Source: Petaurus breviceps papuanus (lineage: Eukaryota; Chordata; Mammalia; Diprotodontia; Petauridae). Taken from it: a stretch of 64,000 nucleotides of DNA. The notes beneath the pieces were generated by a model. The model was given only the letters and a program-made list of their open reading frames with translations, did not search any database and was not told the origin of the DNA. Of this stretch, positions 21,385-32,979 are shown piece by piece (position 1 is the first letter of the stretch; each line of letters starts with the position of its first letter). Position numbers and translations under genes: made by a program. Location of the stretch: positions 3,180,285 through 3,244,284 of the forward strand of contig JAMXIF010000073.1 of NCBI GenBank assembly GCA_028583685.1, written 5' to 3'.

Positions 21385-21481
21385 ATACTAGTGTTTTTTA
21401 ATAAGTAGTCTCACAGCTAACAGATGGATCCGTTCTCCTAAGTCTAGTGTGACTGAACATAGCTAGAAAGGGGTTAACAGT

Positions 21482-21645
21482 ATGAGAGGAAGTCTGATAT
21501 AATGCACTGCCTCAGACATTTCCTAGCTGTGTCATCCTGGGAAAATCTTGGGGTTTCTCAGGGTCTCAGATTTTCATTTGTAAAATGGGGCAGTTCACCT
21601 TGGTAACCTCCAAGGTCCCTTCCAGCTTTGGATCTGTGATCCAGT
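21482..21645 (+). mobile_element. MIR/THER-type SINE
   Basis: 'ctagctgtgtcatcctggga', 'catttgtaaaatggggcagt' and 'caaggtcccttccagctttg'. Confidence 0.75.
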
Positions 21646-21892
21646 GGTATACCTACAGATGAATTCTGACCTTCTTTTAAAAAAGGACAGATGCTAGATC
21701 ATCTCACATTTACCACTCTGAATGGGGACAGATGAGCAGGTGAGAACTGAAGTCTTGTTATTAGTCAACAACATCAATACCAGTTATATACAATGACTTC
21801 CTCCTTTCCCCTCCTCCTTTCACATTTCTGTATTGCCTCAACTTTTGCAAAGAAATTTGCTCACAGGAACCTTCTGAACTAAGAGTATAGGT

Positions 21893-22040
21893 ATTGTTCA
21901 GTCATTTCAGTCCCGTCTAATTCTTCATGACCCCATTTGGGATTTTCTTGGCAAAGATACTGGAGTGGTTTGCCATTTCCATCTCCAGTATTATCTCCAG
22001 GATTTTACAGATGAGGAAACTGACACCCAGAGAGCCCATG
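21893..22040 (-). mobile_element. Family A SINE, 3' part
   Basis: 'gaccccatttgggattttct', 'tggcaaagatactggagtgg' and 'cagatgaggaaactgacacc'. Head absent. Confidence 0.87.
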
Positions 22041-22221
22041 TGACTTGTGAAACTCAGATCAAAGAATATTTATACTTTAGCATATAATTATATTTCAATG
22101 AATCTGTGAACTCATTAATATGAATATTATCTCCATTGATGTAGATTACAACCTTTCTCCACCTTCACAGCTTGTATTAAACTTGTCCTCTTACAACAAA
22201 GTCCCAAAGATATTCCACAGA

Positions 22222-22340
22222 GGATCTTGCCTCTGATGCTTACTGCCTCTGTGACTTTGGACAAATCACTTCATTTCCCTGGGACTCTATTTGCTCATAT
22301 ATAAAGTGAGAGTGTTGTACTTCTCTAATCTACCTAGCAT
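22222..22340 (+). mobile_element. MIR/THER-type fragment
   Basis: 'gacaaatcacttcatttccc' and 'catatataaagtgagagtgt' follow the CORE-SINE order. Confidence 0.55.
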
Positions 22341-22655
22341 GCTGGAGGTCTTTCTGTACCTTTTTCCATGTCCTTGGTATCGAGACAGTACTTGGGCTAT
22401 GGCTACAGTAAGCGTTATGACTTGTGACATGAATGATTCATCATCTTTTATTCCTATTATACTTTTCTGGAATGCTATCTCTTATGTTACTGATTGTGAA
22501 TAAGCCATCATTGGAAATATACTGCAACCTACTTGTGTGTGCCACGCATCTCTCCCTTGCCCTTTGCATCATAACTTTGATTCTCGGAGATTGTTGTGTG
22601 CTAAGAGGTGCAATCATGTAACATCACCAGGAGAACATTGATGTTAAAGAAGATG
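22341..22655. other. Unannotated stretch
   Basis: No recognised element. Two short overlapping frames at 22,291-22,621 show no domain. Confidence 0.4.
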
Positions 22656-22659
22656 GTTT

Positions 22660-23025
22660 CTCTAGCCCTTCTAGGATCAAACATGAACTTCTCTTTTGGG
22701 CACTTAAAGCCTTCCATAATCTGACCCCAACCTATCTTTCCAGCCTTAATACACATTGCTTCTCTTCACACCTGATGGTTAAAGAAAACTGGTCTCCTTC
22801 CTGCTGCTCTCCATCTCTTATCTCCATGCTCCTACATTGGCTGCCCTCCATGCTTAGATTTCAATTTCTCTTCACCTCTGTCCTTTAGAATCCTTACTTT
22901 TCTTTAAGACTTAGATACAGTGCCATCTTCTACATGAAGCCCTACCTGATTCTCCCTAGTGGCCCCCCACCCCAGCCCCTTGAAGTATCCTCTGACTAAA
23001 TTGTAAGCTCCTCAAGGGCAAAGAA
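22660..23025 (+). mobile_element. L2 3' end
   Basis: 'ttaaagccttccataatctg', 'ccccaacctatctttccagc', 'catgaagccctacctgattc' and 'gtaagctcctcaagggcaaa' are the L2 end in sense. The final AATAAAT-type tail is replaced by GA-rich sequence. Confidence 0.86.
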
Positions 23026-23105
23026 AAGGAAGAGAGAAAGAAAGAAAAAGGAAGGAAGGAAAGAAGGAAAAAAAGAAAGAAGAATGGAGGGAGGAAGGAA
23101 GATGG
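23020..23105. repeat. GA-rich low-complexity tract
   Basis: GAAA/GGAA runs next to the L2 end. Confidence 0.88.
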
Positions 23106-23832
23106 ATAAGGAACAAAGGCAGAAATAATTTAAAGATAATCTTTTCTCTCTATTTTTCCCTCTGTATCTACTACAGTCTTGATCTCTCAATGTATCATTT
23201 ATGGACCAAGAAAGAATCAGCACAAGTCACTCATTTAATTGTCTTAGTGTTATTGTTGTACCTAGAAAGGTCAACGGGAGTGAAAAAACAAGAAGGGGGA
23301 GAAAAAGAATGAAAAAAGTAAGGGAGAGATAAGAGGAACAAATGAGTGGGCTAGGATAGGAAGGAACAGAGAAAGAGATAATCTCTGAATATCTTTGTAT
23401 GTGATCTGGTCTTAGGATATCATTTAGATAGGAATTGAGTGAAGGGTCCTGGGTAGCAACTCAGCACTAAAATTCTCTCCCATTGTGAGTACTCAGCGCA
23501 AGGAATGTATCTGGGGAGAAGGGGTCCTAAGAGAGAATGTCAGGAACTTGTGGCTGGGGGATGGGGGATATGGGGTAAGGAATGGAAGATAACTCCAGGT
23601 TTCTCAGGATAGCAGTGGGGCTGAGTAGCAGCCCAAGATAAGTATGTTCTGTGTGAATGCCTTTGGCATCAATGTCCAAGATTAAAGAGACTTTCTCTAA
23701 ACTATGGCTTAACTCCTATTTTCAATGTTATCCCTATTCTTCTCTCTTTATGTACATAAATGTATATATGGCATGGATTCTTTATACATTAATTTTCTAT
23801 AATTAATTAGTTAATAATTAATTAATCTATGC
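23106..23832. other. Unannotated stretch
   Basis: No recognised element. A/G-rich patches at 23,280-23,380. The region 23,740-23,830 is AT-rich. Confidence 0.4.
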
Positions 23833-23918
23833 TTAGATACAACACCTTGTGCTTAGGGGAGATACAAAAATAAACAAGATATAGTTCTTGCCCTCAAGGA
23901 ATTTATAATCTAGTAGTA
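23833..23918 (-). mobile_element. L2 tail fragment
   Basis: 'gagatacaaaaataaacaag' and 'cttgccctcaaggaatttat'. Confidence 0.62.
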
Positions 23919-24004
23919 TCTTTGCTTATGCTTACTATTTCTGATCTCTCCTTGGGCATATATAATTGTCACAACTGTGGTAAGCAGAGGGGAAATGGAA
24001 ATAC

Positions 24005-24150
24005 ATAGCATCATAGATCTACATCCGAAGAGACCTTAAGAAACAATTTAGTACAACCCTTTCATTTTACAGATGAGGAAAGTGATTTGGTTAAGTGATT
24101 TGACTAAGGTTACCCAGCCTTAAAATCAAGATTTGAACCCGGGTTTTCTA
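24005..24150 (-). mobile_element. MIR/THER-type SINE
   Basis: 'cattttacagatgaggaaag', 'ttggttaagtgatttgacta' and 'aagatttgaacccgggtttt'. Confidence 0.75.
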
Positions 24151-25000
24151 AGGAAAGGACCAGTATGTTTCTACTGGGCAGATCACTCAAAGACTCCCCA
24201 TGCACTGATTATCATCATGGAGCTATTAGAGAATTTAAACCCCTGTTTGGGGAGAGGGAAAAAAACCTTATTTTTAGAAGAAAAATTAGGGTGTAGCAAA
24301 CTTCATCCTTTATATTCTAAAATGATGCTGCGGTTGTTTGTATGAGTGCCTGGTGACTAGCTGAGTGCAATGGCACCTTGTAGTGTGTGACCCACAGGTC
24401 TTGCCACCCAGGAAATGTGAGTCACCTCTGCTTGAGTTAACCATTTTTCACAGAGCCTGCTCCTGTTATTTTCTTTGTATTGAAACAAGCATAGTTTGCA
24501 GCTCTGCCTCTGTTTGCTTAGAGAAAATGCTCAGCCCACCATGAAGCCAGCCTTGATACTCATGAATAAATAAACAAAAAGCCAATATTCTCTATCCTCT
24601 TCTCGTCCTAGTTAGAAGGAGAAAAATTTGGTTCCTTTCTTAGTTGCAAACTTTCCATATCCAATTTCTCTCTCTGAGGAAAAAGAAAAAAAAGATTAAA
24701 TGAATACAAATTGTCAATGTTTGAAGTCTCAAAACATTCCGGTGTTCTGGCCAAATCCACAAATAACTATATGGTCCTAAAGAGTTTGCCATCATATTGT
24801 CAAAATAATTCCAATCTTAACTTGGTTGTCCTTAATACAAGTTTCCATTACAGTCTTGATAGACCATTAAAGAAAACTGCTATTTGGGGATAATGACCAA
24901 TTGTATGGAATCTTGCAAATGCAATATTTCAGCTCAACAGGGCTCACATGGCGGTTGGTTATCATTATATGTTGGTGGAAATTTTTAGATAGTCTGTCTT
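24151..25000. other. Repeat-poor stretch
   Basis: About 850 bp with no recognised repeat and no convincing exon. Could hold conserved non-coding sequence; not testable by eye. Confidence 0.4.
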
Positions 25001-25004
25001 CCTA

Positions 25005-25118
25005 ATATTAAGAGCAGGCACTGTCTTTTTGCCTTTTTTTACATCTCCAGCACTTAGCACAGTGAGTACCTGGCCTGCAGTAGGGGGTTACTAAATACCA
25101 GTTGACTGATTGACTGCA
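25005..25118 (+). mobile_element. L2 3'-end fragment
   Basis: 'gagcaggcactgtctttttg', 'catctccagcacttagcaca' and 'ttactaaataccagttgact'. Confidence 0.83.
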
Positions 25119-25833
25119 TGTGAGGTCAAGGGGGGAAAAACCCCAGTTTTTAGAAACTTTCTTGTTTCTATGATTTACTGGGTCTCAAATTTCAGCTCTT
25201 ATTTGCAGTAATCTGTTCATTCATATTAACTTGGAAATTGTTTTACTCTTGAGTGGAGACAATATTAAAAGGATTCTTTTTCCTGTGACCATCTATTCTG
25301 AAGTCAAGTTAAAAAGTTGCATTGGGTGGGATGGGGGGAGGGGGACAGAGTAAATTCCTAGGATTGGTATAAACTTGATGAAATCTTATTCTGATTCAAC
25401 AGTGTTTGCTTTCTTAACATGCCTGAAAAGCTTTCACATATGGTCTCTAACAATCACTCCATTGCTTCACTGAAACTGGAGAGTTTCACCCAGGATCAGC
25501 TAATTCTAAGAATGTTTATTTCAAAGTGCGTAACTTTCAGTTATCCACCAGCGTCTTGTTTATCTTGAGGACAACTGCTGCAAAATTTGTAATTCCAGGT
25601 TGGTTTCCTTCTGCTGTGACTAGTCTTTGGGACTATTTCTTCTTTGTTCAGGGATTACAAGCTAATTTTGGTAGAGGCAGCATGATATGGTGGAAAACAT
25701 AACAAACAAAAACTATATGGGACCAAGAGTCAAGGTTTTAGTCTATATTAGGTTACTAATTTAGACTCATAGAATGTTCAAGTTTATCCCTTTCATTTTA
25801 AAGAAGTTTTATTATTACTTTCAGCTTTTATGC
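25119..25833. other. Repeat-poor stretch
   Basis: No recognised element except possible MIR debris near 25,790. No coding signal. Confidence 0.4.
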
Positions 25834-26095
25834 TATAGGCAACTAGGTGATATTAGATAGAAAGTTGGACCTGGAGTTAGAAAGTCCACAGCTTGAATCT
25901 TGCTTCAGACATTTACTAGCTGTGTGACCCTGAGCAAGTCACTTAACTTCTGTTTGCCTCAGTTTCCTCAACTATAAAATGGAGATAAAAATAATACCTA
26001 TTTTAGAGAGTTTTTATGAAGATCAAAAGAGATAAAGTATGTAAAGTAAGAGCTTTGCCAACCTTAGAACTCTATAAATGCTAGCTACTCTTATT
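25834..26095 (+). mobile_element. tRNA-derived SINE, family B
   Basis: 'aggcaactaggtgatattag', 'gtgtgaccctgagcaagtca', 'gtttgcctcagtttcctcaa' and 'ctctataaatgctagctact'. Confidence 0.88.
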
Positions 26096-26319
26096 TCTGT
26101 ACTCTTTCCCACCAAGAATTGAATCCTTTATTGTAGTAAAGGATTAACAAAAAGCAATTGATATGGCAACTATCTAACAATTTAGTACCCTTCTGCCATC
26201 ATCGTTCTCTGCTTCATTGTTGGGGGATGAGAAGTAGATTTCATTGTTTGTTTTGTGTGTGTACAAGCATATCTATGTAGGATATGCACACGCATACACA
26301 TGTACATACATATAGGTTT

Positions 26320-26475
26320 ACAGCTAGCTCATCTCATTATTTAGGTGAATAAACTAAAAGGAAAAATTATTTGACCAAAGTTATACAGTAAGAAACAGTT
26401 GCTAGAGTTTGAGTTTGAATCTTGGTCTTCACAGCTCTAAAGTTGATGGTCTTTTCATCATGTCACATTGTCTTG
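26320..26475 (-). mobile_element. MIR fragment
   Basis: 'ctcatctcattatttaggtg', 'atttgaccaaagttatacag' and 'gagtttgaatcttggtcttc'. Confidence 0.6.
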
Positions 26476-26479
26476 CTAT

Positions 26480-26625
26480 GTAACTTTAAGGCACAACCCC
26501 TTTGCAACTCAGTCTCCTTAGTTGTAAAATGAGAATAAAACCGTCCACCCTACCTACCTTATAGTGTTTGACGATTAAATGAGACAACAGATATGAAAAT
26601 ACTTTGAAAAGTGAAAAAACAACAT
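26480..26625 (+). mobile_element. Family B/MIR-type tail fragment
   Basis: 'caactcagtctccttagttg', 'taaaatgagaataaaaccgt' and 'gattaaatgagacaacagat' follow the family B core and tail. Confidence 0.6.
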
Positions 26626-26919
26626 ACTAGCCCAATCAAAACACAATTCCAAAGAAGCATCAATCTGCTCCCACTGCTAAAAACAGACTTGTTAAAAAAC
26701 AAAATAATAACAAACCTCTCCACTTTCTTCCCTTCCCCCGGCAACTCACATCACCACAGCTGCGGAAGCCGCTACTGTTTTCAGTTATGAATCACTGTTC
26801 CTATTATCATGTGTAATTATGAGTTGAATATACCTTCAAATGTCACCTTCTGCAGATGTTATTGAACTAACAAAGGAGACTTAGAAATTCACTGAATTCT
26901 AGAGGTAGAAGGAGCCTTC

Positions 26920-27815
26920 CAGGTGAACTAGTCTAACCTTTTGATTTTTCAGAAGAGAGATGGAGCTACTGGCTCCAAGGTCATGAAGAAAATTAGGCAG
27001 ACATCTAAGAGGCAAAGACATTAAGATGGGATATGGAACACAGGATGTATGCAACACAGAGAAAGTCAATATTTCTAGATTGTAGAGTATAGGAAGGGGA
27101 GTAATATACAGGTTGTAGCCAGGTTGTGAAGGACTTTAAAAGCTAAACAGAGGAGTTTTTACTTTATCCTTGAGGTAAAAGGAAACCCCATGGAGTCTAT
27201 TGAATAAGAGAGTGAAATGGTCACATTTAAATTTCCTATGCACTTTTAAGGAAAATCACTCTGGCAACATTGATCAAGATGAATTGGAGAGGGGAGAGAC
27301 ATGAAGACCAAATTAGAAGACTGTTTCAATAGCTAGGACTGAACAATAGCTAAAGTTCTGAACTAAGGTATAGTTGTGGAAGCAGAAATAAGGGATTGGA
27401 TTCACAAGATATTTTAAAAGTAGAATCAGCAAGATTTGACAATTGACAACATTTGGGAATGAGCAAAAGTAAGGAGTTAAGGATAATGTCAGGGTTATGA
27501 ACCTGGCAGACTGGAAGAATGGTGACTTTCTCAAAAGAAATAGGTTAATTTGGAAGAGGGGTAGATTTGGGAGGAGAGATAATGAGTTCAGTCTGGGACA
27601 TATTGAATTTGACATGTTTCCAGGACATCCAATTTGAAATGCCCAATAATCAGTTAATGATGTGGCACTGAAGAGACTGGAACTGGATATATAGATCGGT
27701 AAATCATCAGGATAGAGATGATATTTAAAACTTATGATCTGAGGAGGTTACTGTAATGACAGAAAAGAATTTCTAAAATAGAACATTGGGGAACAATCAC
27801 AGTTCAGGGGGAAGA
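26920..27815 (-). mobile_element. L2 LINE fragment, 3' half
   Basis: Inverted L2 with landmarks in order: 'aggttgtgaaggactttaaa', 'gaggtaaaaggaaaccccat', 'ggaaaatcactctggcaaca', 'gtctgggacatattgaattt', 'catcaggatagagatgatat' and 'gaacattggggaacaatcac'. These correspond to the region after the reverse transcriptase core in the CR1-like L2 ORF. Many stops, no function expected. It has no insertion at the site occupied in the copies at 45.5 and 51.5 kb. Confidence 0.85.
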
Positions 27816-27890
27816 AGAGGGGAGAGGAGAGGGGAGGAGATAAGAGGAGAGAAGACAAGAGAAAAGGAGAGATGAGAGGAGAGGAAGATG
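27810..27890. repeat. GGAGA-type purine repeat
   Basis: Runs of 'gaggagagg' and 'ggagaggagaggg'-like units. Confidence 0.85.
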
Positions 27891-28115
27891 ACTTTCAATG
27901 AAACATGATTCCTTCGTCTTAGTTTTAATAACATATAGGCTTAAAATAAAAAATTCTTGTTCATAGGTTGTTGTATTAAAAAAAACTCATCAATCAGTTT
28001 TCAATCTGCTAGTAACAACCTTATACTTAACTGGGTTAAATACATTCTGTTGCTGGGAGCATGAAAAATGTGGGAGATGCAAGGTTCTGCCATGTTTATT
28101 GGTTTTTGTAAAGAT

Positions 28116-28376
28116 AGCTAGGGTAGTATAATGGATAGACTATCAGAATGGGAGTTAGGAAGACCCAAGGAAAAATCCTGCCTCGGATATTTACTAGCTA
28201 CGTGACAATGAACAAATCACTTAACTACTTCCACTTTCATTTTCCCCTTCTGTAAAATGGGGATGATAATAGCACCTACATCACAAGATTGTTGTGAGGA
28301 CCAAATGAGATAACACGTGGAAAGTGCTTAGCTAACTTTAAAGGGCTATATAAACGTTAGCTATTATTATTTTTAA
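28116..28376 (+). mobile_element. tRNA-derived SINE, family B
   Basis: 'agctagggtagtataatgga', 'ctgtaaaatggggatgataa', 'gttgttgtgaggaccaaatg' and 'ctatataaacgttagctatt'. Confidence 0.9.
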
Positions 28377-28515
28377 AAAAACATTTGAGTGAGTAGAATA
28401 GTGACTTTAAAGACTATTTTATCAAGGAGTCTCATGCATGTGTTAAGATCATATAAGACACCCCAAAAAATGAAACCACAGAGATAACTCTAAAGAAGGA
28501 GGTGTCATTCCATTT

Positions 28516-28768
28516 TTTGTTGTTCAGTTGTTTTTCAATCATCTCCTACTCTATGTGACTCTCTTTGGGGTTCTCTTGGTAAAGATAATGGAGTGATTTG
28601 CTATTCCTTCTTCAGCTTATTTTACAGATAAAGAAATGGAGGCAGAGTTAAGTGACTTGTCCAGGGTCATATAGCTAGTAAGTGTCTGAGGCCAGATTTG
28701 AACTCAGGAAGATGAGTCTTCCCAGCTTCAGGCCTGGTACTCTATCCACTGGGCCACCTAGTTGCCCT
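28516..28768 (-). mobile_element. Family A SINE, left arm of an inverted pair
   Basis: 'ttgttgttcagttgtttttc', 'cttggtaaagataatggagt', 'catatagctagtaagtgtct' and head 'gggccacctagttgccc'. Head-to-head with the next family A copy. Confidence 0.92.
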
Positions 28769-28791
28769 CTATCTATCTACCTATAATCTAT

Positions 28792-28792
<1 letters not shown>

Positions 28793-28819
<27 letters not shown>
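28793..28819. repeat. (CA)n microsatellite between SINE heads
   Basis: About 13 CA units between the two inverted SINEs. Confidence 0.95.
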
Positions 28820-28822
<3 letters not shown>

Positions 28823-29077
28823 GGCAGTTAGGTAGTATAATGAGTAGAGTGCTGACTTTGGAGTCAGGAAGACCTGAGTTCAAATCTGACCTCAGACACT
28901 TACTAGCTGTGTGACCCTGAACAAGTCACTCAACCCAGTTTGCCTCAGTTTCCTCATCTGTAAAATGAACTGGAGGAGGAAATGGCAAACTACTCTAGTA
29001 TCTTTGCCAAGAAAGCCCAAATGGTGTCATGAAGAGTTGGAAATGACTGAAAAAATGATTGAACAACAACAACAAAT
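28820..29077 (+). mobile_element. Family A SINE, right arm of an inverted pair
   Basis: Full length: 'ggggcagttaggtagtataa', 'gagttcaaatctgacctcag', 'ctcatctgtaaaatgaactg', 'tctttgccaagaaagcccaa' and tail 'gaacaacaacaacaaa'. A TA/TCTA microsatellite at 29,077-29,125 extends from the tail. Confidence 0.95.
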
Positions 29078-29125
29078 ATATATATATATGTACATGTGTG
29101 CATAAATATATCTATCTATCTAAAT
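29078..29125. repeat. TA/TCTA microsatellite at SINE tail
   Basis: 'atatatatatatat' then 'tctatctatcta', directly after the SINE A-rich tail. Confidence 0.9.
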
Positions 29126-29276
29126 ATGATGTTCAAAGGTATTCACCACTATTATAGATATTACCCTACACAGGGCCAGACAGAAGAGAGGTATCCCTAT
29201 AATTGAATCTTCCAGCTGATACTATCATGAATTAAATATAGTTTTGAGTTCCTGAAACCCCAGAGTATTACTATGC

Positions 29277-29525
29277 CTGAGAGTCAGGAAGACCTTGAGT
29301 TCGAGCCTTGCTTCTGATACCATATAGCTAGATGACCATGGGCAAATCATTTAAACTTTACCAGGTTTCAGTTTTTTTATCTGTAAAATTGGGGAATTAG
29401 GTCTGATATGGGTATTGGACATGTGATGTTGGTGAAGTTATTTGACCTTTCAGTGTCCTAGATAACTCTCTAATAAGTTATAAAGCGTTGATCTACATTC
29501 CTTGATAGGAGTCCCTGACTGAGAA
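29277..29525 (+). mobile_element. Family D SINE
   Basis: 'gagagtcaggaagaccttga', 'gatgaccatgggcaaatcat', 'tttcagtgtcctagataact' and 'taagttataaagcgttgatc' with 'gatctacattccttgatagg' near the end. Confidence 0.7.
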
Positions 29526-29702
29526 CTTATGTTGAAGAAAGCTCAGTTTTAGTTAAAAAAAAAAACAAACAATGCATCACTTCTTAAAAGATCCATGCTT
29601 ACTCATAGAGACCAGCTTAACAAAGCACACAGGAAAAACTAAATGGATGGGAAACGATCATTGTGCAGACTACAATATGAAGTTGCACAGCCAGTCTAAC
29701 TG

Positions 29703-29853
29703 GAGATAGTGTGGTTTAGTGGATAAAGGCGGAGTCTAAAAGACCTGGATCCGCAAGTCACCTAATGGCTGTTTCCTTATCCGTTAAATGAAAGGATTAG
29801 ACTAGACAGTTTCTTGGGTCCATTCTAGCTCCCAGTCTATGCTCCACTGAGTT
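29703..29853 (+). mobile_element. MIR/THER-type SINE
   Basis: 'gtgtggtttagtggataaag', 'ccttatccgttaaatgaaag' and 'tgggtccattctagctccca'. Confidence 0.68.
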
Positions 29854-30344
29854 GGGACATCTGCAATGCCTGTTCCATACAATGCATTGAGTCCAGAATT
29901 GGATAGAAGGAAATGGCTTCGACTGAATTTGGAAGGCTTTCTTTTCATAGTCTTAGGCTGCTTTTTGGTGCAAAATCCAATCTTTTTAACAAAAATTTCC
30001 TCCCAGTGAAACTGTATGGTGGTGAATCTTGAAACTTGCAGGTAATATTATCCATAATTATAGTGTCTGACAATCAACCCTCAGAGGTCAAAGTAAAGAA
30101 ATATTTAGGAATTCTTAGAAACATGGTTCTGCCTTGTCTCTGAGGTCACCCAGGTTACCCTCCAACCTACTTTGGCTTGGGAATAGTTACTTCTGAGACA
30201 ATATCCAACAGGTCTCAACTGTGTCATAATCAATAAACAAGAAGAAAATCAAATGAAGGACAGTTGCCTTGAGGTCTGAAGGATGCTAATATTCATTCTT
30301 TAAATGGAATGTAGTGAGTCTATGCTTAGTTTTTCATGAGAGTT
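29854..30344. other. Unannotated stretch
   Basis: No recognised element. Confidence 0.4.
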
Positions 30345-30450
30345 TAAATGACTGACTCTGGGTCACAAAACAGGTAGGACTTTTGAACTCAGGTCTTCCT
30401 TGCCTAAAGGTCAGCACCACTATCTGCTACACTGCATTGCCTCTGAGTGG
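30345..30450 (-). mobile_element. MIR fragment
   Basis: 'ctgactctgggtcacaaaac', 'tttgaactcaggtcttcctt' and 'ctatctgctacactgcattg'. Confidence 0.6.
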
Positions 30451-31130
30451 ACCAAGATTAAGTCTTTAAGACAGTGAGTTACCAAAAAATTGTTGAGCAG
30501 CATTAGTAGAGGGACTTTCCATGCCAAGGCGAGAAAGACCCTGACAATGTCTATCATGTCCATATCTCCAGTGTGTTAACAGTAGAGATTTGGGGGGATT
30601 TTCCTCTTGGGTGAGATCTGGGACTCTATTAGCTGAGCTGATATATCTCACTCTTAGTGGGAAAACTCTTTCAATAATCTGTATTGCCTGGTATATACTC
30701 TCCTATGCATACTTTCTCTGATTTATGTTTTAGATAAATGGATTTATTTGTTATTTGTTATGTGCTCATTGTGTAATTGGCATGTGCTGGGAAGGTAGAA
30801 ATCTTGGATATATAGCTTAAGAGACTCCTTTCCCATTATAAAATAGCAATGAAGAGTTTAGCCTGAGCCTAAAAATTACATATCCTAAACTTATAATATT
30901 TAAGGGTACAGAGAGGTATGATTCTAGTCCTGAACACCCTCTCTCTGAGGAGAGCAAAGTGGTCAATCCCTGCCCCAACCATCAGCTTCTCTTTCTGGCA
31001 GAAATCAAAGTGTCCATTGGAGAACAGTGAGGGAGAGAGGCAGAGAAGAGGCCAGAGATGTCTTTTCTTGTTTCCCTGCAAACCACACCAAGACAGCCAC
31101 GCTGTGACAATGTAAGTGAAAGGTAATCAC
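30451..31130. other. Unannotated stretch
   Basis: No recognised element. Opposed 65-70-codon frames at 30,869-31,115 lack known domains and splice context. Confidence 0.4.
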
Positions 31131-31132
31131 AG

Positions 31133-31220
31133 AGGGATAAATCACTTAATTTCTAAAATGAAGGGGCCAGACTAGAAGACTTCTAACATCCCTTCCATGT
31201 CTACATCTAAGATCCTACGT
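31133..31220 (+). mobile_element. MIR/THER-type tail fragment
   Basis: 'aaatcacttaatttctaaaa', 'ggggccagactagaagactt' and 'ctaacatcccttccatgtct'. Confidence 0.62.
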
Positions 31221-31796
31221 TTTAATTTGAACTGGTGTGACTTTTGAGTCTTCATTCTCCAGTGGTAGTAATAGTAGTTTGCCCAGTGTGAAAAACTAAG
31301 CACAGATTCACTACATTCCATTCCCAAAACGAATAATGTTTCATTCCTTTAGACCTCAAGGCACCTGTCTTTCACTGGATTGCCTTCTTGTTTTTGATTG
31401 TAGCTCAGTTTAGACCTGCTATATATCTGTCTTCAGATGTAACTACTCTTTAGACTTTCTTCTAGAACTAACAGTATAAGGGCTACCCTTCTCTTGGCTT
31501 ACAAGTCTATTTCTCTTTGCGTATACATGACCCACCTTATTTAGCCCTTGCTATCAGGATCCTGTATATGAAAATGATAACTGGGTATGAATGTAATGAG
31601 TTCCCCATACTGAAGTAGTCATTGATCTTTCCTGTAGTTATATAAGTTAGAAGGGATTTTTCTCACCTGGTTGTGGGTTAATCTGTCTGTACATGGGAGT
31701 TTCGTGGGTTCAATGAATGCTCAGTCTGGAGTTTAAGACTATCAAGCTTGGTGTGAGGACAAACAGCACCATCAACATCATTGCCCTAATATTATT
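31221..31796. other. Unannotated stretch
   Basis: No recognised element or exon. Confidence 0.4.
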
Positions 31797-31915
31797 TTTC
31801 CCTCTCATAGGCAACTCTCTTAAGACTGTAAGTGGCATTTGCCCAGCTGCGTTGGCATGTGGAATCTTCTCATCCAGGAGTTCTATTTGCCCATCAAATC
31901 ACAGGCTGTCTAATC
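31797..31915 (+). mobile_element. Family D SINE, 3' part
   Basis: 'aggcaactctcttaagactg', 'taagtggcatttgcccagct' and 'ttctcatccaggagttctat', then 'catcaaatcacaggctgt'. Confidence 0.75.
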
Positions 31916-32300
31916 CCTACTCCACATTCTCCTCTGGCATCATGGTAGATTTTGTTGGGGAAAGTGACAGAGGCAAGAAATAATAATAAAAAAAAAACCT
32001 TTCCCTACTTTTTCCCCAGTCAAGAAAACTGAGAGTAACTTGTTAGCTCCTTGGACCACACTTAGGATACCTAAAATGGATTTACATCTTTTATAGCAGA
32101 GCCGTGCTGACCAGAAGATCCTGGTGATTCAAAATCACTGCCCTCAATCTGACCAGCAGTGTTAGAGTCAGGATCTGGAAGTATCCTATTCACTACGCTG
32201 CTGTAGCAATCCATCCCTGATGAGCTCTATCCCAGGCCTATTAGCTTGCCTTTGAATGCTAAGACTTGCCTTTTGATGGTTTAAATTCTGGATTCTGCCT
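31916..32300. other. Unannotated stretch
   Basis: No recognised element. Confidence 0.4.
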
Positions 32301-32304
32301 TTTT

Positions 32305-32545
32305 TTTTTTTTTTTGGTGTCATGGACTCCTTTGGCAGTCTGATGAGGCTTATGGATCCCTTCTCAGAATAATGTTTTTAAATGCATTAAAATAAAATGT
32401 ATAACATTACAAAGGAAGTCAATTATATTGAAATAAGGATGATTTTTTTTCACCCAAGTTTACTAATCTTCTGAAAATTATCCATAGACCTCTTGAAGGG
32501 GGGGGGGGGTTGTCATGGACCCCCAGGTTAAGAACCCTTGGTCTA
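32305..32545. mobile_element. DNA-transposon-like repeat (hAT-type, tentative)
   Basis: 'gtgtcatggactcctttggc' and 'ggatcccttctcagaataat' at one end; 'gtcatggacccccaggttaa' and 'gaaccc' at the other. The same pieces recur at 48,697-49,200. The word 'ggttaagaaccc' is near-palindromic at the end. A long G run lies inside. Confidence 0.6.
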
Positions 32546-32582
32546 AAGCTACCTTGGAATAGTTAATTCTCGTTTGAATTTT

Positions 32583-32730
32583 TTTTTTCTTTTTGGAGGG
32601 CAATTGGGATTAAGTAACTTGCCCAAGGTCACAGGGCTAGTTTTTGTGTTAAGTGTCTGAGGCTGGATTTGAACTCAGGTCCTCCTGACTTCAAGGGCAG
32701 TGCTCTATTCACTGCACCACCTAGCCGCCC
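32583..32730 (-). mobile_element. tRNA-derived SINE, family C
   Basis: 'ggcaattgggattaagtaac', 'tttttgtgttaagtgtctga' and 'ctattcactgcaccacctag'. Flanks 'attctcgtttgaattttt' and 'attctcatttgaattttt' form an 18-bp target duplication with one mismatch. Confidence 0.93.
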
Positions 32731-32979
32731 ATTCTCATTTGAATTTTTAAACTACATTTAAAATTTTGCACCAAAGGGCAATGGAAAGACACATGATGGC
32801 CATAAATAGAATACAGCACATTACCAATGATGAATCACATGGATACAGCAATGTAAGAAATACTGTTAAAGATATGTATGAAAAGGGAATATGCCAGTCA
32901 TGTGGTGATGGTGGTGGGGAGTTGGTGGTGGGTTACAGATGAGTAACTTCATCTTTCTTAAGATAGGACAAGGACACTA
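32731..32979. other. Unannotated stretch
   Basis: No recognised element. Confidence 0.4.
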
